A DNA stretch of 64,000 bases from Sipunculus nudus (taxonomy: Eukaryota; Annelida; Sipuncula; Golfingiida; Sipunculidae). Each line of letters begins with the position of its first letter. Position 1 is the stretch's first letter. The notes beneath the pieces were generated by a model. The model ran no database searches and was not told the DNA's origin. It saw nothing but the letters and a program-made list of their open reading frames with translations. Position numbers and translations under genes: made by a program. The DNA is taken from contig JAPPUL010000073.1 of assembly GCA_026874595.1 (NCBI GenBank), positions 645,973 to 709,972 of the forward strand, given 5' to 3'. Of this stretch, positions 47,204-57,002 are shown piece after piece.

Positions 47204-48268
47204 TTAGTTAAAATCCTTTATGAAAAATATTATCTCATAAATACGAAGATTATTTAAATATCCTGGATATATGCCTTTTATCTGCAGCTTTACACCATTT
47301 GTATATATATCTTTTAAAAAATAAATTACTTGCAAACCTGATTTGTCTTCAAGTTCTATATCTATTACATCTCTTTGGAAACTACTAAAACCTCCTCCAA
47401 GACTAATTAAGCCCACCTGCGAAAACCATACCCTTGCTTCCTTTAGTCGGTGGTACTTTTGTCTATCTTTAATATTATTTAAAGCTACACTACCATCACC
47501 TAGCCTACTCAATCTTACGTCCGGATAGCTAACTATCCCTATCCCGCTAAGTCTTAAATTGTGCCTTAACTCTCTCCTTCCCTCTTTTCCCTCTTTTCCC
47601 TCTTTCCCTTTTTCCTCTTCTTTCCCTTCCCTCCCTTTTCTCCCTCTCGAAAAGAAAAACTCCAGCTCAAGACCAAGTGTTCCCATAAGACCTGAATGTT
47701 CGTAATAACTACTTAGATTCCCGTCTATTAAATTATTTTTACCAAAACCTCTTTTTGCATTACCATTCAATACTACCTCAAGATTATAAGCATTTGTTAA
47801 ATTTTTAACTCCTCCTCCTCTGCTCTCCCCTCCTCCCAAATATAAACCCTTTTCATACTCCCTTAAAAGCTCATAATACTTTACCAGCCTCCCTCCAAAC
47901 TCCCCCCTATTAAAATAATATCTACCTTCAAGCCCTATATTTGGAACCTCTATCACTATACTACCAGCTCCTTCATTCGTTACCGCATCCCGGAAAATTA
48001 TCCTCTCACCCGCTTTATACTTTTTACGTAACCCTAATCCCTCACCTACCCACTCTATTTTATACTCTCGTACATTCAAAAGCCTACTTGCCTCCCTACT
48101 CCGCACAAGTGAAACTCCCCCTTTAGATCTAAACACAAATTTATCCCCTGCAAAGTCAAGTATTATATCATCTCCTACCCCGTACCACCTCCCTACAAAA
48201 AAATTCCCCTCGTTAGTTCCACAGCCCATCATAAGCAATAATAAAATAAATACTAATCCTTTTTTCAT
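47204..48268 (-). CDS. Lipoprotein with a C-terminal NADase-type glycan-binding-like domain
   Basis: A 354-residue predicted lipoprotein (signal ending MMGC, Cys16). The N-terminal half is beta-rich and unassigned. The C-terminal half follows the order of a discoidin-like, NADase-type glycan-binding domain: GKNNLIDGNLSSYYEHSG, a LELEFFFS strand, LNNIKDRQKYHRLKEARVWF, then VIDIELEDKSGLQVIYF and LQIKGIYPGYLNNLRIYEIIF. A Lys/Glu/Gly-rich low-complexity insert (GKEGKEGKEGRRE, about 230-250) interrupts it between strands. It is the upstream member of a two-gene minus-strand unit. The glycan or protein partner is unknown. Confidence 0.6.
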   Translation of the reverse strand: MKKGLVFILLLLMMGCGTNEGNFFVGRWYGVGDDIILDFAGDKFVFRSKGGVSLVRSREASRLLNVREYKIEWVGEGLGLRKKYKAGERIIFRDAVTNEGAGSIVIEVPNIGLEGRYYFNRGEFGGRLVKYYELLREYEKGLYLGGGESRGGGVKNLTNAYNLEVVLNGNAKRGFGKNNLIDGNLSSYYEHSGLMGTLGLELEFFFSRGRKGREGKEEEKGKEGKEGKEGRRELRHNLRLSGIGIVSYPDVRLSRLGDGSVALNNIKDRQKYHRLKEARVWFSQVGLISLGGGFSSFQRDVIDIELEDKSGLQVIYFLKDIYTNGVKLQIKGIYPGYLNNLRIYEIIFFIKDFN

Positions 48269-48280
48269 CTCTTATCTTTA

Positions 48281-48320
48281 TTTAAGCTCTTGCCCTTTTA
48301 AGCTCTTGCCCTTTTAAGCT
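48281..48320. repeat. 16-bp tandem repeat x2.5
   Basis: Two perfect copies of tttaagctcttgccct plus a half copy, in the 155-bp divergent gap between the lipoprotein and the FlaA-like gene. It contains no gene. The rest of the gap is T-rich with no clear promoter boxes. Confidence 0.85.
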
Positions 48321-48423
48321 CGCTTCCTTTTTCTTTTTTACACATTTTTTTTACCTAAAAAGTGTTTCGTCATTATAACTTTAAACCGAGATTTTTAGCA
48401 AGCACTTTTTAACACTTTTTTTT

Positions 48424-49734
48424 ATGATTTACTTTAAACTCTTTGACATCATTAAATATCTATTTGCAAAATATCCATTTGCAAAATATCCATTTCAAGG
48501 GCAGCATCTTTATATCAAATTATCTTTTCTCATTTGCTTTAATTGCTTTAATTTATTTATAACAAATAGCTCTTATCCCATAGAGGCTACTTTAATCGAT
48601 TTCGCATCATTTGAAGAACATAATAAGACTTTCCTACCTTCCCTTCTTTCTAAAGAAAACTCAAGGCTATATTCACAATCCAATTTCAGAAAACTCTATT
48701 ATGAAAACCCAGATAACCCTAAATTACAAAACTTCTTCTTCAAACCTTTTTATAATAATATTCCTCAATTCTCTATCACTCACAACGATATATCTTTTGA
48801 TAAGTGGATTATAAACTATTATCCCCATAATAATCCAAACCCTTTTCTAAACCAAAATACCAGCATAAACAATAAAGTAAATAACTTGCCAAAACATATC
48901 TCAAAAAACGCTTACTTCCACATCCATTTCCCCCCTAAGTCCAATTCCGCCTCCATTAAACCTCCCTTCAGAATATATCCGCATGACAAAATGGGCAACT
49001 TCATTAACTTAAACAACGGTATCATCTTAAATACTAAAAACATCAAAAAGATTTCTATGAGAATTGGCTTTACTAACAAAAACTTCAGAAATGTCTCTTT
49101 ATCCATTATCTTAAGAAATCACAAAAATATTACTTCCAAATTCAAACTCGGGTTTTTAAATACTAAAGCTAATAACACTATGTTTAAATATTTTTCCAAA
49201 TACAACGGTAAGCAGTTTGACAACAAAGACATTATAAATCCTAGCGACCTTAATAAACATACACTCTTTTATAAAGCTTTATTCGTTAATGACTCTTTAC
49301 GCTCTTTTTCTATCGTTAAACATCAAAATGTTATCTATTCTGAAGATACTTTGGTCTTTATAAACAGCAACTATATCCCTCATAACAAAAACATTAACTT
49401 CGCTAATAAAAAACAAGCTTATCCACAGGATATCCCTTTCCTCGCTTTTGAAAGCATTATTTTAAAGAATAATGACCTTTTCAAAGTAAAAAACTTTCAA
49501 ATATTTCTCAAAGATATTAAAATATACCATGACAAATATTTTAACGATGATATCATAGCTTTACAAAAACAGGATGATAGCATTTGGAATATAATTAGTG
49601 AGAAAAATAAACTACTACGTCATAAACTTGAAGTACATAATGCTAAAATTTTACTTAATCTGTTTGATGTTGCTAAAGCTGCTGGGATATATAAGTATGA
49701 CGATTTTAAGAAGTTTTTTAACTATTCTAAGTAA
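48424..49734 (+). CDS. FlaA-like flagellar filament outer-layer (sheath) protein
   Basis: A 436-residue secreted protein. After a duplicated FAKYP leader (15-bp tandem repeat, about 48466-48496) comes a signal peptide (about 30-50). The mature part follows the general plan of spirochaetal FlaA sheath proteins: an early LIDFASFEE, a MGNFINLNNGIILNTKNIKK block where FlaA has its conserved M-x-N-G/iks segment, NVSLSIILRN strands, then LAFESIILKNNDLFKVKNF and FLKDIKIYHD near the C-terminus. FlaA coats the periplasmic flagella and modulates helicity. Similarity is motif-level and the protein is strongly Asn/Phe/Ser-rich; its coding strand is extremely G-poor (for example no G in bases 48721-48780). 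Another spirochaetal periplasmic protein is the main alternative. Confidence 0.42.
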   Translation: MIYFKLFDIIKYLFAKYPFAKYPFQGQHLYIKLSFLICFNCFNLFITNSSYPIEATLIDFASFEEHNKTFLPSLLSKENSRLYSQSNFRKLYYENPDNPKLQNFFFKPFYNNIPQFSITHNDISFDKWIINYYPHNNPNPFLNQNTSINNKVNNLPKHISKNAYFHIHFPPKSNSASIKPPFRIYPHDKMGNFINLNNGIILNTKNIKKISMRIGFTNKNFRNVSLSIILRNHKNITSKFKLGFLNTKANNTMFKYFSKYNGKQFDNKDIINPSDLNKHTLFYKALFVNDSLRSFSIVKHQNVIYSEDTLVFINSNYIPHNKNINFANKKQAYPQDIPFLAFESIILKNNDLFKVKNFQIFLKDIKIYHDKYFNDDIIALQKQDDSIWNIISEKNKLLRHKLEVHNAKILLNLFDVAKAAGIYKYDDFKKFFNYSK

Positions 49735-49824
49735 CTTTTATATACCTCATTTATTCTCTTCTTCTATTTCATCTTCTCTTGCAAAATACATGTTATTTAG
49801 GCTTTTGGGGTTTGCGACAATATA

Positions 49825-51975
49825 ATGAAATACTCTATTAAAAATCTTTCTTCTCAGTTTCAAAAACTTTATGAGCAAGCTAAAAGTGCTGAACACACAT
49901 TTATGGTTAGTGCAGCTATAATTGTTGGTATACTTGGCGGTCTTGGCTCTATCGCTGTTAAATTCCTTATCTTATACTTTGAAAACCTATTCTTTAACGC
50001 TTCTGGACACGACATACTAAATGCTTATCAGCAAACAAAGTGGTACTGGCTAATAATTATTCCTGCCCTTGGGGGCCTTATTATTGGTCCTATAATCTAT
50101 CTCTTTGCAAGAGAGGCTAAAGGACATGGAGTTCCTGAGGTTATGGAATCTGTGGTTAAGAGAGGCGGGATTATTAGACCACGTATTGTATTTGTTAAAG
50201 CTATATCAGCTTCAATTTGTATTGGCTCTGGAGGCTCTACCGGCCGAGAGGGCCCTATTGTACAAATCGGCTCTTCTATTGGTTCTACTATAGGACAGTT
50301 TTTACGCCTCCCTTCTGATAAAATCAAAACTTTAGTTGCTTGTGGGGGTGCGGCTGGTATTGCTGCGACTTTTAATGCTCCTATTGCTGGTGCTATATTT
50401 GCTGTTGAAATCATTCTTGGAGAGTTTGGGGTTGCTCACTTTAGTCCGATTGTGATATCATCTGTCGTTGCTACCGTCGTCTCTAATCAACTCTCAGGCG
50501 GAGACTTCCCTACTTTCATAGTTCCCACTGATTATAGATTGCAAAGTCTTGAGGAGCTTATACCTTACCTATTACTTGGTTTTGTTGCAGCTTTTGTTGC
50601 TGTTCTTTATAGCAAAACTTTATACAAGTTTGAAGACTTTTTTGATGATATTAAGTTTATACCCAATTACATTAAACCCGCTATCGGTGGTCTTTTACTT
50701 GGCATTATAGGCATTGAGTTTCCTCAAATCTTTGGAACCGGTCATGAAGCTATTAATAAGGCTTTGGAATACATTCAGAAAACGGATTTTACAAATGTTT
50801 TATCTTCTATAAACATCTTTGACTTTGGAAGCTGGAGTTTCCATCTTATGCTTCTACTTGTACTTTTAAAGATAATTGCAACTTCTCTTACTCTTGGTTC
50901 TGGTGGTTCTGGTGGCGTTTTTGCACCTTCTTTATTCATTGGTGCTATGCTTGGGGGTGGATTTGGGATTGCATTTTCTGCTTTATTCCCTTCTCTTGTT
51001 GGCGAGACTACTGCCTTCCCCATAATCTCTATGCTTGTTTCTATGGGTGCTTTAGTTGCAGCTACTACACATGCTCCCATCACTGCTATTTTAATTATAT
51101 TTGAATTAACTAGTTATAATTACCACATAATTTTGCCTTTAATGATATCATCTATTATTAGTACTTTGGTTGCTCAGAGAATAAATCCTGAGTCTATATA
51201 CACTTTAAAGCTTATTAGAAAAGGCGTTAATATTAAGGCGGGGCAAGAGATTAATATATTAAAATCTATAAAAACTAAAGATGTTATGAAGCGCTATGGT
51301 TCTGCTATAATTCCTGCCAATATGAATTTGAACGAGATTATGGATATTGTTATTAATGGTGATAAAACTTACTTTCCTGTTATTGATACGAATAAAGAGA
51401 TTATTGGAGCTTTCTCTTTACATAGTTTTAAAAAGGTTATTAGCGATTTCGAGGATTTGAAAAACATCATAATTGCTAAGGATATTATTGAGGACCAGGT
51501 TGTTTTTGTAAAAGAAGATGACTCTCTTGACTATGTTCTTAGTAAATTTGGAGATACCAATACCGAAGAACTTCCTGTATTCTCAAAGGATAATAAATCT
51601 ATTATTGGGGCTATTTGGAAAAGTGAGGTAATAAAATCATACAATAATGAATTGCTTAAAGCAGAAATTACTAGTGGTATGGTAAATAGAATAAGCTCTA
51701 TTAAGAGACTTGAGTCTCTTGAAGTCATTGACGGCTACTCTATGATAGAAATACCTGTTCCGAAAAGCTTTATAAACAAAACCATTATTGACATTAATAT
51801 TAGAACTCGCTATCAGGTTGAAGTTATTTTAATTAAGACAAATGCTTTGCCTTATGACAAGCAAAACGATAATGAAAAAAGAATATTCCCTTATGGAAAC
51901 TATAAATTTAAAGCAAACGATTGGATACTACTATTTGGTGAGAATTCTAAAATCAACAAGATTAAAAATATATAA
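49825..51975 (+). CDS. ClC-family chloride channel/antiporter with CBS and TrkA-C-like domains
   Basis: Inner-membrane anion transporter. The 716-residue protein has the ClC core (about 25-455) with GHGVPEVMES (in place of GSGIP), GSGGSTGREGPIVQIGS carrying the gating Glu, GAIFAVEIILGEF (where the second, proton-path Glu of EcClC aligns with Ile) and GSGGSGGVFAPSLFIG. A pair of CBS domains (about 480-610) follows for nucleotide sensing, and a TrkA-C-like domain (about 640-710) closes the protein. The missing proton Glu could mean channel-like or altered coupling. It lies 90 bp after the FlaA-like gene and two bp before the nuclease gene, so the latter is probably co-transcribed. Confidence 0.9.
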   Translation: MKYSIKNLSSQFQKLYEQAKSAEHTFMVSAAIIVGILGGLGSIAVKFLILYFENLFFNASGHDILNAYQQTKWYWLIIIPALGGLIIGPIIYLFAREAKGHGVPEVMESVVKRGGIIRPRIVFVKAISASICIGSGGSTGREGPIVQIGSSIGSTIGQFLRLPSDKIKTLVACGGAAGIAATFNAPIAGAIFAVEIILGEFGVAHFSPIVISSVVATVVSNQLSGGDFPTFIVPTDYRLQSLEELIPYLLLGFVAAFVAVLYSKTLYKFEDFFDDIKFIPNYIKPAIGGLLLGIIGIEFPQIFGTGHEAINKALEYIQKTDFTNVLSSINIFDFGSWSFHLMLLLVLLKIIATSLTLGSGGSGGVFAPSLFIGAMLGGGFGIAFSALFPSLVGETTAFPIISMLVSMGALVAATTHAPITAILIIFELTSYNYHIILPLMISSIISTLVAQRINPESIYTLKLIRKGVNIKAGQEINILKSIKTKDVMKRYGSAIIPANMNLNEIMDIVINGDKTYFPVIDTNKEIIGAFSLHSFKKVISDFEDLKNIIIAKDIIEDQVVFVKEDDSLDYVLSKFGDTNTEELPVFSKDNKSIIGAIWKSEVIKSYNNELLKAEITSGMVNRISSIKRLESLEVIDGYSMIEIPVPKSFINKTIIDINIRTRYQVEVILIKTNALPYDKQNDNEKRIFPYGNYKFKANDWILLFGENSKINKIKNI

Positions 51976-51977
51976 TT

Positions 51978-54900
51978 ATGACAAATGCATCTTATAATAG
52001 TAACTCTATATATTCTGCCTTTGATATTGTAACTCTAAATAAATACATTATAGAGAATAATATATCACCCAAACTTAAAACTACAAATAACCTAGCAAAA
52101 AGCACATTCCTTATAGTAAGTAGAGAAACAAGACAAATTATAGCATGCAAACAATTATTACTATCCAAAGCTCAAGCTATTGCTACGGATAATATCTTGT
52201 CGCTTGATGCTCTTTATAAAAAACTCTTTAATAACTTAATATCAAGTCCTAATAACAAAGATTATAAAGATGTCCTTACTTTAAATGATTACACTAGCAA
52301 AATTATTATTAAAGGCATTCTTACAAATACTAAGAACAAAGAAAGTAATTCAAAAAGCGTTTCAAGTATATCCAATTTCCAATCAGATCTCTTTAGGATA
52401 GTTAATAATATAAAGTCATTTTATCCCGAGGATGGTTATAAGCACCATTTAATAATAGGGATATGTAATACTCTTTCTAAATGGTACGACGCTCTTTCAA
52501 CTAAGTATCCGAACCTTAAGCTCAAATACAACCTAATATACGATATATTGCATGAATATGAGTCCATACAAAAGAAGTCTAAGCTAGTTGATAAAAACGA
52601 TATGATACATTCATTAATATTTGCCTTAAACCAAAAGCAAAAGATTCTAAAAGATATAAAACATGTTTACCTTTTGGCTTTTGAATATCTTACTAATCTT
52701 GAACTTGAATTTATTAAACAACTGCTTAAACAAGGCATTACTTTAACTGTAAGCATATTTCATGATGATAGTATTCAAAATACATTTTATAAAACATCTA
52801 AACTCATTAAAGACCTTCTAAAAATCGGCTTTACAAGAAAGACTATAAAGGGATTTAAAGATATTGGAATTAATGAAACTATAGGTATTGTAAAAGATAA
52901 ATTATTTATGCCTTATTCTAAACATAATAGGATAGACAAAGATAGACTTGAAGATAATATTGGAAAAGAAAGTGCCTCGCCTAAACTATATATGCTAAAG
53001 GAAGCTAATATCGAACAAGAGGTAATTTCTATATCCAAACAAATTGTTACTCTGCTTTCTAATGGCACGCTCCCTGAGCATATATACGTAATGTGTCGGA
53101 AACAAAGGGAATATGAAAATTATATATTAAAGCAATTTAAGATTCATAATATACCTATAAAAGGCACTAAAAGTATTAATCTCCTAGATAGCAAATTAAT
53201 ACGGACCATTTTGAATATTGTGCTTCTAAGGATATATAATTTTGATTATGATTTGCTTATACGATTTATAAGTTCTGGATATGTTAGTTTGGGCTTTCCT
53301 AAAGGATTTAGTACAGAGAATAAGATAAAGCATTATTGGCGCGGCACCAAAAATACTAGTCTTTTAAAGTATTTTAGGGACTTAAAGGCTTCAAAAGAGG
53401 CACTATCTCAGAATGAGAATGAGGAGGATGAGAAGCATAAATACAATAGCAAAAAGGAAATATTTGAAATCAATTTAATCCTAAAGTGTCTAGAAAAACT
53501 TTATGCAATTATAAATGAACTCCCCCCTCCAAATGAAAAAAGACCATTAAAAGAACTTACAAATAAGTTAAAAGACCATATCATAAAACGTTTCATGATA
53601 TTGCAAAATTGCTATATGGGAAATGACATAAAACGCGTTAAGGAAGATAGCCATATTCTAAAAAGATTCATGGATACATTAAATGAGCTTTTATACATAA
53701 TGACAAAAGATGATAAGAGCAATATAACTATTGTTGAACTTTATGGCATATTATATGCTGCAATGCAAAGTTCAAGAATAAAAATAGAGCAAGATAACGT
53801 TAAAGGCGTTATATATGGGGGGGAGCAAGTGCCTCTGGATAGATTTAAATATGTATTTGTAGCGGGCATGACAGATAAAAACTACCCTAGAGTGTCAAGA
53901 GAGTTAAACCTCTTAACACCTATTGAAGAAATAGAGATAAACAAAGTAACAGAAGGATTATTTAAAACGTATGAAGAAAGGCAACATGATGAGAACATAG
54001 TGTTTTTAAAACTACTTCTTATGGCAGAAAACGGAGTCTATTTTTCATATCCTGAGTGTAGCAATGGTGGGCAGACACTAAATCGTTCTTTTTATCTTGA
54101 TGAATTACCAAAGAGCCTTTTAAAGAAGATTATACGTGATGAAAACTATATACATAGCAAAGATGAGCTTTATAGCTATTATGCTAGAAAGGTTGCCTCA
54201 GGCGATAATATTTCTGTTAATAACATTGACGCTATTATAGGCTTTACAAAAGATGAGCTAGAAGACATAAAAGCTAAAGTAGAGATGGAAAAGAAAAGGC
54301 TTTCAAATAAGGATTTTAGTGAATATGAAGGTTATTTAGACTTAAGTAAAAGTGATACAGGTATAAATCTGCTGAAAGACAAGATAAATTTAAGCATAGC
54401 TCCAACAGAACTTGAGTTATATGGCCAATGTCCACATAGATATTTCTTCAGCAATATTTTAAAGTTAAAAGAGATACGGGAGAAGGCATCTGAACTAACA
54501 GGGAGTAGTAAAGGTAGTATCATACACAATATTCTAGAAGAATTTTACAAAAGACATAAAGTCACAGATAAAGAAGGGTATCTTGAATATATAGTAAACA
54601 AAGACAAGTCTAAAAGCAAAAAAGAGAAATTTAAGCTAAAAGAAAAGATAAAATTAGAGCTTTTAAAGATAATAACAGTTTACGTAGAAAATGAGATTAG
54701 AGAAAATAGATTAAGTCAACTATTCAAAGAAGGGGTACAACTACAAAAGCTACAAGAAGACATCATACACTTTGTAACTCAAGATATAAAAGAAAATAGT
54801 GAATATAGTAAAGAGTTGCTGGAATACGATTTTAGTGAGGATAATAAACATATTATAGAGTATAAAGATAATACAATATATATAAAAGGTAAAATAGACA

Positions 54901-55349
54901 GGATAGACTTATCTAAAGATTGTAAAGCTATACGGGTAATAGATTATAAAACAGGTCAAGCTGCACTTAAAGATGAATTAGCACAAAAGGCCTTAGCTGG
55001 GCTTAACTTTCAACATCCATTATATTCAAAAGTAGCAAAAGAAATATATAAAAATAGTAAACTTGAATACAGTGCAAATTATTATATACCTGCAAACAAA
55101 GAAAGGATTAAGAGTAGAGAGTTTAAAGCAGAAGACAAAATAGACGAAAGTGGCACAACATATATAGATAAGGCGATTTTGTACACAAAAAAATATCTTA
55201 ATATGATAGAAAATGGAAACTTCCCCTCAAACCCAAGACAGCACAAGTGTCCAGAATATTGTGAGTATCAAGAAATTTGCAGAGTAAACCTAGATAAAGC
55301 CCTTCTAAAGGACAAAAACACAATGTTCTGGGAAAGCATAATAGAATAA
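51978..55349 (+). CDS. AddB-like PD-(D/E)XK exonuclease
   Basis: Probable nuclease arm of an AddAB/RecBCD-type double-strand-break repair complex. The 1123-residue protein lacks a Walker A in its N-terminal part, so its helicase domain is probably inactive, as in many AddB or RecC-like partners. Helicase-like scraps remain (VFVAGMTDKNYPRVSRELNLLT). The C-terminal nuclease domain has GSIIHNILEEFY (His near 850), KGKIDRIDL and VIDYKTG (Asp and Lys near 985-990). Four cysteines, one in GQCPHRYFF (about 816) and three in CPEYCEYQEIC (about 1090-1101), match the iron-sulfur clasp of AddB. No addA is in the window. It is tightly packed after ClC. Confidence 0.75.
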   Translation: MTNASYNSNSIYSAFDIVTLNKYIIENNISPKLKTTNNLAKSTFLIVSRETRQIIACKQLLLSKAQAIATDNILSLDALYKKLFNNLISSPNNKDYKDVLTLNDYTSKIIIKGILTNTKNKESNSKSVSSISNFQSDLFRIVNNIKSFYPEDGYKHHLIIGICNTLSKWYDALSTKYPNLKLKYNLIYDILHEYESIQKKSKLVDKNDMIHSLIFALNQKQKILKDIKHVYLLAFEYLTNLELEFIKQLLKQGITLTVSIFHDDSIQNTFYKTSKLIKDLLKIGFTRKTIKGFKDIGINETIGIVKDKLFMPYSKHNRIDKDRLEDNIGKESASPKLYMLKEANIEQEVISISKQIVTLLSNGTLPEHIYVMCRKQREYENYILKQFKIHNIPIKGTKSINLLDSKLIRTILNIVLLRIYNFDYDLLIRFISSGYVSLGFPKGFSTENKIKHYWRGTKNTSLLKYFRDLKASKEALSQNENEEDEKHKYNSKKEIFEINLILKCLEKLYAIINELPPPNEKRPLKELTNKLKDHIIKRFMILQNCYMGNDIKRVKEDSHILKRFMDTLNELLYIMTKDDKSNITIVELYGILYAAMQSSRIKIEQDNVKGVIYGGEQVPLDRFKYVFVAGMTDKNYPRVSRELNLLTPIEEIEINKVTEGLFKTYEERQHDENIVFLKLLLMAENGVYFSYPECSNGGQTLNRSFYLDELPKSLLKKIIRDENYIHSKDELYSYYARKVASGDNISVNNIDAIIGFTKDELEDIKAKVEMEKKRLSNKDFSEYEGYLDLSKSDTGINLLKDKINLSIAPTELELYGQCPHRYFFSNILKLKEIREKASELTGSSKGSIIHNILEEFYKRHKVTDKEGYLEYIVNKDKSKSKKEKFKLKEKIKLELLKIITVYVENEIRENRLSQLFKEGVQLQKLQEDIIHFVTQDIKENSEYSKELLEYDFSEDNKHIIEYKDNTIYIKGKIDRIDLSKDCKAIRVIDYKTGQAALKDELAQKALAGLNFQHPLYSKVAKEIYKNSKLEYSANYYIPANKERIKSREFKAEDKIDESGTTYIDKAILYTKKYLNMIENGNFPSNPRQHKCPEYCEYQEICRVNLDKALLKDKNTMFWESIIE

Positions 55350-55382
55350 GCCAGCTAAAACGATATAGGGATATAGAAATTA

Positions 55383-56300
55383 ATGATAATAGAGGTAAAA
55401 GCGCCTGGGTCAACAGCAAATATAGGAGTAGGTTTTGACTCATTAGGGCTTGCATTAACGCTTTATAACAAAGTTCGGATAAAGGAACTCGTTAAAGGAG
55501 AGACTAAAATAACATATGTAGGGCCAGGTGATATATCTTGCAATATAGATTCCAATCTTGTATACAAAGCTTTCAAAGAGGTATTAATAAAGGCCAAAGA
55601 AGATATAAAAAGTTACCACATAGAGATTGAAAATGAGATACCGCTAATGGGGGGACTTGGCAGTTCAAGTGCAGCAATAGTATGCGGCTTAGTGGGAGCT
55701 AATTCCTTAATAAATGAAAAGTTATCTAAAGAGCAGTTATTAAATATAGGAGCCGAGATTGAAGGACATGCAGACAACGTATCTCCAGCATTGTACGGCG
55801 GTTTCACATTCTGTTATAAAGCAAGGGAGAAAACATATAAAGTAAAGAAACTAAAGTTTCCAAAAGATATAGAATTCATAGGTATAAAGCCAGATTATAC
55901 TGTGTCTACTCATAGTGCTCGCTATGCCCTACCTAAATCCTACCCATTAGAAACGCTAGTAGAAAGTAATCAAAAGTTCTACCGTCTTATAAAAGCCTTT
56001 GAAGATGAAGATTATAAAGACCTTGAAAATATAGTTCAAGATAAAATACATCAGCCGTATAGAGAAAAGCTTGTTCCTGGGCTTTATGAAGCCAGGAAAA
56101 AAGCATATGGAAAAGGAGCAATATGTAGTTTCATATCGGGTTCAGGTCCTACTCTTGGGATATTCATAAAAGACTTAAGCACCAAAGAAAAAGATATATT
56201 AACAAAATCGGTACAAGATGAATTTAGGAAGGTAGAACTTAACTCGCAAAGTTATTATCTTAGAGTAGATTACGAAGGAGCTCGTTTTAGCAAAAGCTAA
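55383..56300 (+). CDS. thrB: Homoserine kinase (GHMP family)
   Basis: Phosphorylates homoserine on the way to threonine, cytoplasmic. The 305-residue protein has the N-terminal VKAPGSTANIGVGFDSLGLA segment, the nucleotide loop PLMGGLGSSSAAIVCGL (about 90-106), NVSPALYGGF and the C-terminal FISGSGPTLGIF. It starts 33 bp after the nuclease gene and 81 bp before hisB, in the same direction, so it may be read with the his cluster. An APH-type kinase resembling homoserine kinase II is encoded at 31.9 kb. Confidence 0.93.
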   Translation: MIIEVKAPGSTANIGVGFDSLGLALTLYNKVRIKELVKGETKITYVGPGDISCNIDSNLVYKAFKEVLIKAKEDIKSYHIEIENEIPLMGGLGSSSAAIVCGLVGANSLINEKLSKEQLLNIGAEIEGHADNVSPALYGGFTFCYKAREKTYKVKKLKFPKDIEFIGIKPDYTVSTHSARYALPKSYPLETLVESNQKFYRLIKAFEDEDYKDLENIVQDKIHQPYREKLVPGLYEARKKAYGKGAICSFISGSGPTLGIFIKDLSTKEKDILTKSVQDEFRKVELNSQSYYLRVDYEGARFSKS

Positions 56301-56381
56301 TTAGAAATAAAATATATTATATACTAAAAACAAAAGTATTAATATTTAAACTACTTGCTAAAAAGTTAAAGGGAAGTGCTA

Positions 56382-56975
56382 ATGCGCAAAGCAAAAATAA
56401 ATAGGAAGACAAACGAGACAAAAATAAAGCTTTGTCTTGATTTGGATAATGAAGATATAGAAAGCGGGAGTGAAATATCAAGTGGGATACCCTTTTTCGA
56501 TCACATGCTAAATCAATTATCCAAACACTCAGGTATAAAGATAAGTTTGGACTGCAAAGGCGATTTAGAAATAGATTATCATCACACAGTAGAGGATGTT
56601 GGAATATGCCTTGGGCAGGGGCTAAAGGAGGCATTAGGAGATAAGGCAGGGATTAAGCGTTACGGACATTTTGCCTTACCGATGGAAGAGAGTTTAACGG
56701 AGGTGGCATTAGATTTAAGTAATCGGGGTTATCTAGTATATAAAAGTCGGTTTAGGTCTTTGAAGATAGGTAGTTTTGACGTTGAGTTAATAAAAGAGTT
56801 TTTTCGAGCGTTTAGTTCAAATGGTGGGATAACACTACATATAAACGTACGCTACGGAGAAAATAGCCATCACATAGCAGAGGGTATATTCAAATGCGTA
56901 GGACACGCCTTAAAGATGGCCTGTAGCCAGGACCCCAAGATAAAGGGCGTGCTATCTACAAAAGGAAGCATTTAA
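56382..56975 (+). CDS. hisB: Imidazoleglycerol-phosphate dehydratase
   Basis: Sixth step of histidine synthesis; manganese enzyme forming a 24-mer. The 197-residue single-domain form has FFDHMLNQLSKHSG, DYHHTVEDVGICLGQ and NGGITLHINVRYGENSHHIAEGIFK, carrying the paired metal-binding His motifs. The ATG at 56382 is preferred over the in-frame GTG at 56376 because gggaag lies at the proper distance before it. It is the first his gene of the hisB-hisH-hisA-hisF run, with 27 bp to hisH. There is no fused phosphatase domain. Confidence 0.96.
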   Translation: MRKAKINRKTNETKIKLCLDLDNEDIESGSEISSGIPFFDHMLNQLSKHSGIKISLDCKGDLEIDYHHTVEDVGICLGQGLKEALGDKAGIKRYGHFALPMEESLTEVALDLSNRGYLVYKSRFRSLKIGSFDVELIKEFFRAFSSNGGITLHINVRYGENSHHIAEGIFKCVGHALKMACSQDPKIKGVLSTKGSI

Positions 56976-57002
56976 AAAGTCTAAAAAGCAAGTTATTATA
57001 AA

